From positions 62,001 to 126,000 of the forward strand of contig JAYYEI010000060.1 in the NCBI GenBank assembly GCA_036159995.1: a stretch of 64,000 nucleotides of DNA, read 5' to 3'. A program made the translations under genes and the position numbers. Positions 35,193-43,809 of the stretch are shown here, in pieces. Under the pieces are notes generated by a model. It saw only the letters and a list, made by a program, of their open reading frames with translations. It was not told the origin of the DNA and did not search any database. This DNA comes from UBA8752 sp036159995. Lineage in GTDB: Bacteria > Bacteroidota > Bacteroidia > Flavobacteriales_D > Sanyastnellaceae. Numbering within the stretch: position 1 is the first letter of the stretch; each line of letters opens with the position of its first letter.

Positions 35193-35951
35193 TCAGGGGC
35201 CGATGATCTCGCCCGTCGCCTCTGGCCATACGTAGAGGTCTTGGGCCTCGGGCTCGCTCAGCACGTAAACCGTGCCAGCCCCGGACAACTCGAGGTAGAG
35301 ATAGCCCTCCGGCCGCAAGGTCATCACCCCGGTTCCGGCTTGATGGGCCACAACCCGCTCCGCGTTGAGGGCAGAAGCATCGAAGTCCCCATAGCCCGAG
35401 CGGAAGGTGGAGAAGCGCACGGCTGTGCCCTTGGCCGATGCATGACCGATGCCATTGGGCAACCGCACTTTGAGGCTGTCCGCTTCGAACCACAAGTCGA
35501 TGCGGCCGGCCATCTGGTCACCCTCCACCGTCAAATCCCCGGACGTGCAGGGGGCCTCCATGATGAAGTCTGCCTGGGACTCCAGCAACACCTCCCTCGG
35601 CATCATGCCACGAAGGTCCACGCGGGGAACCGCACTCAGGCGCCGGACCCAACCGCACCGGTTGCGGTCCTCGATCATCAGTTGCGCATTGTCGAGACCA
35701 ACCTCAATCCCGTCCACCGTGCCGTCCCAGGCATGACGTACTGCGTGTGGCAGGGTGTCTCCTGGCCACCAATGGACTTCCACCCGATTGGTGACGAGCA
35801 ACTGCTCGGGCATGTCCGCAAACCAGAGGGTGTCCGACACCGGCTGCCCCAGCGACGTGGTGCAACCGGCGCCCTCTGCCGTGCACCCTTCCATCAGGGT
35901 CCACACAGGAAAGGCCAGCGCCAGCCACGCCAGGAATCGGCCTATCGTCAT
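35193..35951 (-). CDS. putative GIN-domain (DUF2807) lipoprotein
   Basis: 252 residues. Signal MTIGRFLAWLALAFPVWTLM with lipobox MEGC. The rest is beta-rich with repeated small segments (GDLTVEGDQMAGRIDLWFEA, FSTFRSGYGDFDASALNAER, LSGAGTVYV) of the head GIN-domain type, a beta-solenoid common in Bacteroidota lipoproteins. The start at 35951 overlaps the mazG stop (ATGA on the minus strand), so it is translationally coupled to mazG. A longer frame upstream lies within mazG. Function unknown. Confidence 0.75.
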   Translation of the reverse strand: MTIGRFLAWLALAFPVWTLMEGCTAEGAGCTTSLGQPVSDTLWFADMPEQLLVTNRVEVHWWPGDTLPHAVRHAWDGTVDGIEVGLDNAQLMIEDRNRCGWVRRLSAVPRVDLRGMMPREVLLESQADFIMEAPCTSGDLTVEGDQMAGRIDLWFEADSLKVRLPNGIGHASAKGTAVRFSTFRSGYGDFDASALNAERVVAHQAGTGVMTLRPEGYLYLELSGAGTVYVLSEPEAQDLYVWPEATGEIIGP

Positions 35952-36787
35952 TGGCCGAGTTCGAGTTTGGCCGCGTCCCAATGGCGGTCCATCTCTTCCA
36001 AGGGCATCTCGCCCAAATCGAGTCCGGCATCAGCAATGCGACGCTCCATGGCCTCGAAGCGGGCCTTGAAACGGCGGTTGGTCCTCTCCAACGCTTCGTC
36101 AGGGTTGACATCGAGAAACCGCGCATAATTGATGAGGGCAAACAGCACGTCCCCGAATTCATCAGCGATGCGGTCGCTCTTCTGGTCCACCTCCTCGCGC
36201 AATTCCCCCAGCTCCTCCTGAACCTTGTCCCAGACCTGACCGGCGTGGTCCCAGTCAAATCCGACACCGCGGACCTTCTCCTGGATGCGTTGTGCCTTGA
36301 CCAGGGAAGGCAGTCCGGAGGGGACACCCTGCAGGACGCTCTGGCGCTCCTCCCCTTTCTCCTTGAGTTTGATTTTCTCCCAATTGGCCTTGACCTCCTC
36401 CTCGGTCGCCGCCTCCACATCCCCATAGATGTGCGGGTGTCGGGTGACCAGCTTGTCACAGATGCCGTGAAGAACATCCGCCGCATCGAATGCGCCCGCC
36501 TCTGAGCCCAACCGGCTGTAGAAGACCATGTGCAACATGAGGTCGCCCACTTCCTTGCCTACTTCGTCGAGGTTCCCCTCGAGGATGGCCTCGCCGAGCT
36601 CGTAAGTCTCCTCGATGGTGAGGTGGCGCAGGGATTCGAAATTCTGCTTCCTGTCCCACGGGCACCCTTCGCGCAGATCGTCCATGATGTCGAGCAGGCG
36701 CCCGAAAGCGGCGAGCTTCTCCTCTCGCGTGTGGCCTCCCTTGGGCGTGTCCAGTTGGGGGCGATCGATGGCATCCTTGTGCGGCAT
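35948..36787 (-). CDS. mazG: nucleoside triphosphate pyrophosphohydrolase MazG
   Basis: Hydrolyses non-canonical or excess NTPs to NMP and pyrophosphate. 279 residues, tandem MazG domains: domain 1 with CPWDRKQNFESLRHL, TIEETYELGEAI and EVGDLMLHMVFYS; domain 2 with KVQEELGELREEV and EFGDVLFALINYAR. The E-E-x-x-E and E-x-x-D metal sites are present in both. The ATG at 36787 lies 4 nt after a TAATTTTG box that overlaps the divergent intergenic space with the acyloxyacyl hydrolase gene. Followed by the GIN lipoprotein gene with overlap. Confidence 0.95.
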   Translation of the reverse strand: MPHKDAIDRPQLDTPKGGHTREEKLAAFGRLLDIMDDLREGCPWDRKQNFESLRHLTIEETYELGEAILEGNLDEVGKEVGDLMLHMVFYSRLGSEAGAFDAADVLHGICDKLVTRHPHIYGDVEAATEEEVKANWEKIKLKEKGEERQSVLQGVPSGLPSLVKAQRIQEKVRGVGFDWDHAGQVWDKVQEELGELREEVDQKSDRIADEFGDVLFALINYARFLDVNPDEALERTNRRFKARFEAMERRIADAGLDLGEMPLEEMDRHWDAAKLELGQ

Positions 36788-36791
36788 GCAC

Positions 36792-36799
36792 CAAAATTA
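36792..36799 (-). promoter_or_regulatory. -7 box (TAATTTTG) for mazG
   Basis: Perfect minus-strand TAnnTTTG, exactly 4 nt before the mazG ATG at 36787. Only 28 nt separate the two divergent start codons here. Confidence 0.6.
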
Positions 36800-36803
36800 A
36801 GGT

Positions 36804-36811
36804 CACCTTTG
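36804..36811 (+). promoter_or_regulatory. -7 box (CACCTTTG) for the acyloxyacyl hydrolase gene
   Basis: One mismatch to TAnnTTTG; exactly 4 nt before the ATG at 36816. It lies 4 nt from the mazG box on the other strand, so the two promoters must compete or alternate. Confidence 0.5.
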
Positions 36812-36815
36812 GCCC

Positions 36816-37928
36816 ATGCCACGTCGTTCCTTCCGGCCATTCTCCGGGTGCCTGCCCTTGGTGCCCATGGTGTTGCTGCTGTCACAGGGTGCGGGCGTCC
36901 ATGCCCAAGCGCCGCTCAAGACGCGCCAGGACCGTTGGGAATGTGCTGTGGGCGGAGGCTTCCTCGTCCCGCACCGGGAGGCGATCCGGGCGCTGGTCGA
37001 GGGCCATGCTCGGATGGTGCACGTCCACTGGTCCACCCGGGCGGGCGGCCTCTGGGGGTGCAGCCGGGAGGACGCCCGATGGGGCGCCACGCTCCGGCTT
37101 GGCAACACGGGCTCACCCCGGTTCCTCGGTACCCAGATCACCGCGCTCGGGACGGCGGATCTGCATGCGGCCGGGGCTTGGCAAATCCGTCTGGGAGGCG
37201 GCCTCGGCTGGACGCAGAAAACCTGGGGCACGGAGAGTGCGGAAGCGCGACAACGGGTGGTCATCGGCTCCCCCATCAATGCCGCCATCCAGATCGGCCT
37301 GCACCGTCCCGCCAGCACCAATCCGGATGCGGCATGGCACCAGCGCATTGGGCTGCACGGAACGCTGGACCATCAGAGCAACGGCTCCTTCACCCAGCCC
37401 AACCTGGGGACCAATGTGGCCTCGTTGGCTGTCTCGGTCGCCCTCTCCCGAGAGGTCCGACGGCCGCTGCGCCATACGGACACCCTCATCGTCGTCGCCA
37501 TCTTGCCCAAGCCGATGTCCGGTCTACGGATTCATGCCGCGGCCGGAAGACGTCAGCCCGCCCCGCTGGGGAGTCGGGAAACCGTCGGCGAAGCCGGCCT
37601 CGACTGGCGGTTCGGGGGCGGACTCCGGTTGGGTGGAATTCTGGGGGGCATGGCCTTTGAGCGGCCCACCTCTTCTGGAATTGGCGTTCACGGGGGATTC
37701 CAGCTTCGCTTCACCCGCGTGCACATCGATCTCGTCCACGGTCGCTACCTCCGGCGCTGGCAGACGGAAGAAGGCCATTACAATCGGGTTGTCTTCCACG
37801 CCCATTGGCGAGGCCCGTGGTGGATCAATCTCGGATTGTTGACCCACGGGTTCAGGGCTCACCATCCCGCCCTCGGCATCGGATGGGTGCCGGGCGGAAA
37901 GACGCCATACGGAGTGTCAAGGGGCTGA
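36816..37928 (+). CDS. acyloxyacyl hydrolase / PagL-like lipid A deacylase
   Basis: 370 residues. Signal peptide to about residue 31 (VHAQ). The chain is a series of amphipathic beta strands ending with an aromatic residue pattern, as in an outer-membrane barrel. Residues 184-200 contain LDHQSNGSFTQPNLGTN, which matches the PagL/acyloxyacyl hydrolase site: H186 and S188 as catalytic pair and N189. PagL removes the 3-O-linked acyl chain from lipid A at the outer membrane. The length is about twice that of classical PagL, in line with the longer Bacteroidota relatives. Divergent from mazG with only 28 nt between starts. Confidence 0.78.
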   Translation: MPRRSFRPFSGCLPLVPMVLLLSQGAGVHAQAPLKTRQDRWECAVGGGFLVPHREAIRALVEGHARMVHVHWSTRAGGLWGCSREDARWGATLRLGNTGSPRFLGTQITALGTADLHAAGAWQIRLGGGLGWTQKTWGTESAEARQRVVIGSPINAAIQIGLHRPASTNPDAAWHQRIGLHGTLDHQSNGSFTQPNLGTNVASLAVSVALSREVRRPLRHTDTLIVVAILPKPMSGLRIHAAAGRRQPAPLGSRETVGEAGLDWRFGGGLRLGGILGGMAFERPTSSGIGVHGGFQLRFTRVHIDLVHGRYLRRWQTEEGHYNRVVFHAHWRGPWWINLGLLTHGFRAHHPALGIGWVPGGKTPYGVSRG

Positions 37929-37934
37929 ACGGAA

Positions 37935-39665
37935 TCAATCGCAGACAGCGCCGAAGAGGGACAGGACCTCGAGTAGGTCGTTCACCCCCGTGGTGCCGTC
38001 GCCGTCCACATCCGTGGCGCAGTTCGGGCTTCCGGCAAATCCGGAGCAACTGCCGTCGTCTCGGACCGCATTCGGATCGTAATTGGCCGCCTCCTCGTAG
38101 ATGCAACCGCTGCATGCATCCAGGTCACAGGAACCGTCATCGACGTTGGCCTCCGAATTGTAATTGCACGCGAAGTCGTACGTGCACCCGGGGATGTCGC
38201 CCGGGTAGAACAGGCCCAACTGGTCGAGATAGCTTCCCGCCAACCAGTTCGTGCCGCCCGGCTCGAAAGCGCCGACGTAGTTGACTGGGTCGAAGAATGT
38301 GCCCACCGGCTGGTGAATGGCGGGGACGCTGTCGGTCACCGTCGGGAACGGATCCACACCGGAAGTGACGAACCCAGCCAGCGCGGAAAACGTGTCATCG
38401 AGGCCCAGGTCCGACCCCACATTGTTGTTGGCCACGAAGTGGTTCTGGATCTGCATGTTGCCATTCCAGACCGGCCCTTCATAGAGGATCATCGTGTCGA
38501 GGGCAAGGGAGTCACCAATGTTCCAAAAACGGTTGTTGTGGATTTCGAGTTCTCCGAATAGAAATAGCTCATAGGCGTCACAGGGATCGAAGTCTTCGAG
38601 GTCGATGCCGAATCCGAAATTTTGGAAGATGCCGTTGTAAAGACGGCCACCGCCTCCATTGTGCCACCGCACGGCATCCGCCTCGGAGTGCCCGATGGAC
38701 GTGAAGTTGGCAATCTGCGGATTGGTGTAGGGCAAAAAGCTGAGCGTCACGTCCTGGAATTCGAAGTCATCCCCCTCGAAATCCCAGCCAAAACTGGCCG
38801 ACGGTTCCCCCTGATCCATCAGGGTGAAGAAGTACTGCATGTCCCCGACCCAGCCCTGGTCGAACTCGAGGTTTTCTTCTGAGGAGAACGCCACAGCCAC
38901 GTATTTCAAGCTCGCGGCGCCGCCCATGATCTGGAGACCGTCGTCGAGGGTGGAGACGATTTCGATGTGCTCTAACGTCGTGCCGGAGCCGACTCCATTG
39001 AGGCTGAGTCCGTTGGTCTCGTCTCCGTTGATGACGTTCTGGAAGTTGACCGGCGGATTGGGCATCTCGCTGCCCCCATGCCGGATGGACACGTGGCGCA
39101 GGACACCGCTCGACTCGGCGTTGTCGAAGAAGTCGTTGTCCCCGTCCCCATTGGAATCCATAGCACCATAGACATCCCGGCCCTGACCAGAAGAATCCAT
39201 GATGCCCTCAGCGAGGTCGTCCCCGTCATAAGTGTTAAGCTCGCCATGGCCGTTGATCACGACACCGCCCCACAGGCCCTTCGTGTTGTAGGGCGTGGAT
39301 CCGTTCATGGGATCGCCTTCGTACGTGAAGACAATGGGACAGTCTGCGGTACCGTCCGCAACGATCTGGCCGCCGCGGGCCACAATGAGACAGCTGGCTG
39401 CCTCTCCCTGACCGGGCTTGGCCTGGATGACCGTACCCGGATCAATGGTCAGAACGTCTCCGGAATTCACGTAAACGAAGCCATTCAGCACATACAGCGT
39501 GTCGCAAGTGAGCGTGCGCGTGCCCGATCCTGCTCCCCCGTCATCGGTCAAGTCCACCACTGGACGGTCCGCCACAGGAGGGCAAGCACAGTCCTGAGAT
39601 TGAGCACCTTGAACGAAGAGAAGGCAGAGGGCAAGCAGCAGGCCCACATGAATCGACTGCTTCAT
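37935..39665 (-). CDS. secreted beta-helix protein with two Cys repeats and dockerin-like tail
   Basis: 576 residues. Signal peptide MKQSIHVGLLLALCLLFVQG..SQ. A large right-handed beta-helix-like region follows (LNGFVYVNSGDVLTIDPGT, GLWGGVVINGHGE, LRHVSIRHGG, LEHIEIVSTLDDGLQI, LKYVAVAFSS). Near the C-terminus are two Cys repeats (GCTYDFACNYNSEANVDDGS and GCIYEEAANYDPNAVRDDGS), then a tail with DVDGDGTTGVNDLLEVL bracketed by cysteines 25 residues apart, the same as in the giant protein and the right-edge protein. No T9SS tail recognised. Start at 39665, at the signal peptide. Surface protein of unknown ligand. Converges with the acyloxyacyl hydrolase gene. Confidence 0.85.
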   Translation of the reverse strand: MKQSIHVGLLLALCLLFVQGAQSQDCACPPVADRPVVDLTDDGGAGSGTRTLTCDTLYVLNGFVYVNSGDVLTIDPGTVIQAKPGQGEAASCLIVARGGQIVADGTADCPIVFTYEGDPMNGSTPYNTKGLWGGVVINGHGELNTYDGDDLAEGIMDSSGQGRDVYGAMDSNGDGDNDFFDNAESSGVLRHVSIRHGGSEMPNPPVNFQNVINGDETNGLSLNGVGSGTTLEHIEIVSTLDDGLQIMGGAASLKYVAVAFSSEENLEFDQGWVGDMQYFFTLMDQGEPSASFGWDFEGDDFEFQDVTLSFLPYTNPQIANFTSIGHSEADAVRWHNGGGGRLYNGIFQNFGFGIDLEDFDPCDAYELFLFGELEIHNNRFWNIGDSLALDTMILYEGPVWNGNMQIQNHFVANNNVGSDLGLDDTFSALAGFVTSGVDPFPTVTDSVPAIHQPVGTFFDPVNYVGAFEPGGTNWLAGSYLDQLGLFYPGDIPGCTYDFACNYNSEANVDDGSCDLDACSGCIYEEAANYDPNAVRDDGSCSGFAGSPNCATDVDGDGTTGVNDLLEVLSLFGAVCD

Positions 39666-39824
39666 GGAGATTGGCATCAAACGGATAAAAAGGTACCTGA
39701 AGATACGTTTTTTCGACGAATCATCAATGTAACCAAACGAACATTCGATTTATTTCTACGGAATTGACACGAAGAGGTTGCCTCCTTTTGGCCATCGGAA
39801 TCGGGTGGCGCACGCCCCACATTC

Positions 39825-39832
39825 TACCTTTG
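39825..39832 (+). promoter_or_regulatory. -7 box (TACCTTTG) for the NqrM-like gene
   Basis: Perfect TAnnTTTG, exactly 4 nt before the ATG at 39837. Confidence 0.6.
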
Positions 39833-39836
39833 TGGC

Positions 39837-40052
39837 ATGGTGTCCATCACGACCATTCTCCTCACCATCGGGTTGCTCGCCCTCGGCTTCGCGGGGATCG
39901 CCATCAAGATTCTCGTCCAAAAAGACGGTGAATTTGCCGGTACCTGTTCCAGCAACAACCCCCTCCTCGACAATGAAGACGGCTCCTGCTCCATCTGCGG
40001 CGCCAGCCGAGGCGACCGTTGCCAAAAGGAAGAATTGCCCGAAGGCGTCTGA
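39837..40052 (+). CDS. small membrane protein with four cysteines, NqrM-like candidate
   Basis: 71 residues. One N-terminal membrane helix (about residues 4-25: TTILLTIGLLALGFAGIAIK), then a short cytosolic or periplasmic tail with four cysteines C37, C51, C54 and C62 (FAGTCSSN, GSCSICG, DRCQ). The layout (helix, G-(S/T)-C, then a Cys cluster) matches NqrM/DUF539, the factor needed to mature the iron site between NqrD and NqrE in Vibrio. The gene lies convergent to apbE at the end of the nqr operon and has its own -7 box. Homology to NqrM is inferred from layout only. Both genes stop in one TGATCA palindrome. Confidence 0.75.
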   Translation: MVSITTILLTIGLLALGFAGIAIKILVQKDGEFAGTCSSNNPLLDNEDGSCSICGASRGDRCQKEELPEGV

Positions 40053-41177
40053 TCAGAGAGGCTGCGACACAGCGTCAAACCCCGGGGTCGCCCACACGAC
40101 GTACCCTCCTTCCCCATTGTCAGACATCAACAGGACATCTACCCCCAAGTCTGGATAGGCTGCGAGGAATCCACGGGTCTGTTCTGCCCCCAGGACCATG
40201 AATGCGGTGGCCAGCGCATCGGCATACGCCGCAGTCGGCGCCAATACTGTCACACTCAACAAGCCATTCTCAGCAGGCCATCCGGTGGCCGGGTCGATGG
40301 TGTGGCTGAAACGGCGTCCATCCCGCTCATAGAACTTCCGGTAGCTGCCACTGGTACAGATGGCGCGGTCCTGCACGGAGACCACCGTTTCCAGGACTCG
40401 GTCTCCGGCCCCACTGCCCACGATGGGGCGGTCCACGGCGATGCGCCACGGCTCGCCGGCCGCATTCACTCCCCGGCAGACCACCTCACCTCCCAATTCG
40501 ACCATGGCGTTGTCGATGCCGCGCTCCCGGAGCGCCTCCAGCAACAGGTCCACGGTGTAGCCTTGGGCCACGGCGTTGAAATCGAGTGCCGCCCGGGCGT
40601 CGCCCTTACGCACCCACGTGGCCACGTAGTATCCGTCGACCTCCTCCTCATTCAGGTCGAAGCGGTCCGGTCGCATGCCGGTGAACGCGAGCACACTGTC
40701 CACGTCGGCCTCCGTGACCTCTCCCCGCTTCGACAAGCCAAAGCCCCACAGCTCGACCAGTGGACTCACAGTCGGGTCGAAGGCGCCTCGGGTAAGCTCA
40801 TGCAGCTCTTCGGACAAGGCCCACAGTGGGCCGATGATGTGGGTGCTGTCCACAAAGCCAAACAAGGAATCCGTGCGGTCCCAACCATTGATGGCGTTGA
40901 GGGTGCTCTCGGGACGCCACAGATTCGCGGCTTGATCCATCGCCTCGAGCAGTCCCTCGAAGACCGCGTCGTCTACCCGCTGGTCGCTCAGGTATTTGAT
41001 GCTGTAGGTCGTGCCCTGCGCCTCGCCCTGGTGGAGCTGGACACCGGACGCCGACGCCTCGATTTCGGTTCCCTGACCTCCACCCGCGCATCCGGCGAGG
41101 AACACGGCCACGGCCACAAACGGGACCGCCAGCACGAGGCTGGCGGATTCCCAAGGGGTGTTGCGGACACGCATCAT
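40053..41177 (-). CDS. apbE: FAD:protein FMN transferase ApbE
   Basis: 374 residues. Lipoprotein signal with lipobox LAGC (about residue 30). ApbE domain: QGTTYSIKYL, FDPTVSPLVELWGFG, DFNAVAQGYTVDLLLE, VELGGEV, the FAD-binding SGSYRKFYERDGRRFSHTID pieces and TAAYADALATAFMVLG with the metal-binding DAL-A motif. It attaches FMN to threonines in NqrB and NqrC. Its start overlaps the nqrF stop by 4 nt, so it is the seventh gene of the nqr operon, and pump and maturase are made together. Confidence 0.95.
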   Translation of the reverse strand: MMRVRNTPWESASLVLAVPFVAVAVFLAGCAGGGQGTEIEASASGVQLHQGEAQGTTYSIKYLSDQRVDDAVFEGLLEAMDQAANLWRPESTLNAINGWDRTDSLFGFVDSTHIIGPLWALSEELHELTRGAFDPTVSPLVELWGFGLSKRGEVTEADVDSVLAFTGMRPDRFDLNEEEVDGYYVATWVRKGDARAALDFNAVAQGYTVDLLLEALRERGIDNAMVELGGEVVCRGVNAAGEPWRIAVDRPIVGSGAGDRVLETVVSVQDRAICTSGSYRKFYERDGRRFSHTIDPATGWPAENGLLSVTVLAPTAAYADALATAFMVLGAEQTRGFLAAYPDLGVDVLLMSDNGEGGYVVWATPGFDAVSQPL

Positions 41178-42469
41178 CCTCCGAAGTCGTCGAAGGCCAC
41201 GTTTTCCGGCGGCACGCCCCAGTCGTCACACATCTTGAGGACGGCTTGGTTCATGAGCGGCGGACCGCAGAAGTAGAACTCAATGTCCTCCGGTGCCTCG
41301 TGCGGCTTGAGGTGATGCTCGATCACCGCATTGTGCACGAAACCGAGGAAGCCGTCGCCTTCGTCGTCAACGCTCTTCTTCTCGTTCCAGTTGTCCTCCT
41401 CCGTTGGGTCGCTCAGGACCACGTGGAAGCGGAAGTTGGGGAACTCCGCCTCGATCTTGCGGAAGTCTTCGAGGTAGAACAGCTCACGGCGGGATCGGCC
41501 TCCGTAGTAGAAGGTCACCTTGCGGCCGGTCTTCACCGTGTGGAACAGGTGGAAGAGGTGACTGCGCATGGGGGCCATGCCGGCACCACCGCCGATGTAG
41601 ACCATCTCGGCATCGGTCTCCTTGATGAAGAATTCACCGTATGGTCCGCTGATGGTGCACTTGTCACCAGGCTTGCATCCAAACACGTAGCTGGAGCAGA
41701 TGCCCGGGTTGACGTTCATCCACGCGTTGCGGGCGCGGTCCCACGGCGGGGTGGCAATCCGGATGTTGAGCATCACGATGTTGCCCTCGGCCGGGTGGTT
41801 GGCCATGGAGTAGGCGCGGACGATGGGCTCGTCGTTGACCATCTTGAGGTCCCACAGGCCGAACTTGTCCCATTCGCTCTGGAAGGTGTTCGGGTCCTTG
41901 TGGTGCTCCGGGTGGGCGGTGATGTCGATGTCCTTGTACTCCACAGTCGTGGTCGGCACGTCCACCTGGATGTAGCCGCCGGCTTCGAAGTCGAGGGTCT
42001 CCCCTTCCGGCAAGCGGACGACGAACTCCTTGATGAAGCTGGCCACGTTGTAGTTGGAGACGACTTCGCACTCCCACTTCTTGATGCCGAAGACCTCTTC
42101 GGGGACCTGGATCTCCATGTCCTCCTTGACCTTGACCTGGCAGCCGAGGCGCCAGTGGTCCGCGATCTCCTTGCGAGAGAAGTGGGGCTCCTCCGTCGGG
42201 AGGATGGAACCGCCACCGGCCGGGACCTGGCAACGGCACTGCACGCAGGTGCCGCCGCCACCGCAGGCGGACGGGAGGAACACGCCGGCGTTGCCGAGCG
42301 TGGTGAGCAGGGTGCTGCCGCCCTCCACCTCAAGGGTGCGCTCGCCATTGATGACGAGCTTGAGCTTACCGCTCGGGGACAGACGGGACTTCGCGAACAG
42401 AAGCAGGCTGACCAACAGCAGGATGACGGCCAGGAAGAACGCGATGGTGAGAAGAATCGTGGTGGTCAT
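41174..42469 (-). CDS. nqrF: Na+-NQR subunit F (NADH dehydrogenase, FAD/2Fe-2S)
   Basis: 431 residues. N-terminal membrane helix (about 4-26), then a [2Fe-2S] ferredoxin domain with ligands C69, C75, C78 and C110 (SACGGGGTCVQC and RLGCQVK). Then an FAD-binding domain (VRAYSMANHPAEG) and an NADH-binding domain (MVYIGGGAGMAPMRSHLFHL, FYFCGPPLMNQAV). It accepts electrons from NADH and passes them to the rest of the pump. All cofactor motifs are intact. Last nqr gene, 10 nt after nqrE and overlapping apbE. Confidence 0.98.
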   Translation of the reverse strand: MTTTILLTIAFFLAVILLLVSLLLFAKSRLSPSGKLKLVINGERTLEVEGGSTLLTTLGNAGVFLPSACGGGGTCVQCRCQVPAGGGSILPTEEPHFSRKEIADHWRLGCQVKVKEDMEIQVPEEVFGIKKWECEVVSNYNVASFIKEFVVRLPEGETLDFEAGGYIQVDVPTTTVEYKDIDITAHPEHHKDPNTFQSEWDKFGLWDLKMVNDEPIVRAYSMANHPAEGNIVMLNIRIATPPWDRARNAWMNVNPGICSSYVFGCKPGDKCTISGPYGEFFIKETDAEMVYIGGGAGMAPMRSHLFHLFHTVKTGRKVTFYYGGRSRRELFYLEDFRKIEAEFPNFRFHVVLSDPTEEDNWNEKKSVDDEGDGFLGFVHNAVIEHHLKPHEAPEDIEFYFCGPPLMNQAVLKMCDDWGVPPENVAFDDFGG

Positions 42470-42479
42470 GATTGCTTGC

Positions 42480-43094
42480 TCAGATTTCGATGCCCATGAA
42501 GGCCATGAAGGCCATGCCCATGAGGCCGGTCAGGATGAAAGTGATGCCGAGGCCCTTGAGCGGGTCCGGGATGTTGGAGTAGCGGATCTTCTCGCGGATG
42601 GCGGCGATGGCCACGATGGCCAGGAGCCAGCCCACTCCGGAGCCGAGGCCGAAGACGGTGGCCTCGCCGATGCTCGGGTACTGGCGCTCCTGCATGAAGA
42701 GGGCGCCACCGAGGATGGAGCAGTTCACGGCGATCAGCGGCAGGAAGATGCCGAGGGCGCCGTACAGGGCCGGAGCGAACTTCTCGACGATCATCTCGAC
42801 GAGCTGCACCATGGACGCGATGACCGCAATGAACATGATGAAGCTGAGGAAACTGAGGTCGACGTTGGCGTAGTCGGCGCTGAGCCAGGTGAGTGCGCCT
42901 TCCTTGAGGACGAAGTTCTCGAGGAGGTAGTTGATCGGGACGGTGATCCCGAGAACGAAGATCACGGCGAATCCGAGGCCCACGGCCGTCTTCACCGTCT
43001 TGGAGACGGCGAGGTACGAGCACATGCCCAGGAAGTACGCGAAGATCATGTTCTCCACGAAGATGCCCTTGACGAAAATGCTGAGGTATTCCAT
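42480..43094 (-). CDS. nqrE: Na+-NQR subunit E
   Basis: 204 residues, six membrane helices. Opens MEYLSIFVKGIFVENMIFAY and includes FLGMCSYLAVSKTVKTA with the cysteine that, with one in NqrD, holds the intramembrane iron site. Homologous to NqrD in inverted topology. Integral part of the sodium-translocating NADH:quinone oxidoreductase. 19 nt after nqrD. Confidence 0.98.
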   Translation of the reverse strand: MEYLSIFVKGIFVENMIFAYFLGMCSYLAVSKTVKTAVGLGFAVIFVLGITVPINYLLENFVLKEGALTWLSADYANVDLSFLSFIMFIAVIASMVQLVEMIVEKFAPALYGALGIFLPLIAVNCSILGGALFMQERQYPSIGEATVFGLGSGVGWLLAIVAIAAIREKIRYSNIPDPLKGLGITFILTGLMGMAFMAFMGIEI

Positions 43095-43113
43095 GTCAGT
43101 TCAGGTCTGGGGT

Positions 43114-43809
43114 TCAGTTCTCCTCGATGAGGCTGCGGTTGCGGGCACGTTGGATCCAGATGATCACCCCCACAGTGATGAGCGCCATGGGCGGCAAAAT
43201 CATCAGGTTGTTGTTCTCGTAGAATCCGCCGTTGGAGTAGAACCAGCCCTCGGGCAGGAACTTCACCTGGCCTACCCCCGGGAAGCTGATGGCGCCGCTG
43301 CCGAACACCTCGCGGACGAGGGCCACGGCGAGCAGGATCCATGCGTATCCCATGGCGTTGCCGATGGCGTCCAGCATGGACGGGCCGGGCTTGTTGCCGA
43401 GGGCGAAGGCCTCGAGGCGGCCCATGATGATGCAGTTCGTGATGATGAGGCCGACGAAGACGGACAGCTTCTCGGAGATGTCCGGGCTGTAGGCCTTCAG
43501 GACCTCGTCCACGATGATCACCAGCGAGGCGATCACCACGAGCTGGACGATGATGCGGATGCGGTCCGGGATGATGTTGCGCATCAGGGACACGATGACG
43601 TTTCCGCCGATCATCACGAAGAGCACGGCGAGGGACATGATGACGGCCTGCTGCACCTGCACCGTGATGGCGAGGGCGGAACAGATGCCGAGCACCTGCA
43701 CCGTGATGGGGTTGCTGTCGTCGAGCGGATCGGTCAGGAGCTTGCGGTTCTTCTTCGAGAACAGCGACTCCTTCTTCTCGACTGCGGTGGTCGTTTCGGT
43801 GCTCATCAC
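43114..43809 (-). CDS. nqrD: Na+-NQR subunit D
   Basis: 231 residues, about six membrane helices. Contains NPITVQVLGICSALAITVQV and MGRLEAFALGNKPGPS and NCIIMGRLEAF, with cysteines expected for the shared iron centre with NqrE. Overlaps the nqrC stop by 4 nt (ATGA). Its N-terminus extends about 25 residues before the first helix. Confidence 0.98.
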   Translation of the reverse strand: MMSTETTTAVEKKESLFSKKNRKLLTDPLDDSNPITVQVLGICSALAITVQVQQAVIMSLAVLFVMIGGNVIVSLMRNIIPDRIRIIVQLVVIASLVIIVDEVLKAYSPDISEKLSVFVGLIITNCIIMGRLEAFALGNKPGPSMLDAIGNAMGYAWILLAVALVREVFGSGAISFPGVGQVKFLPEGWFYSNGGFYENNNLMILPPMALITVGVIIWIQRARNRSLIEEN

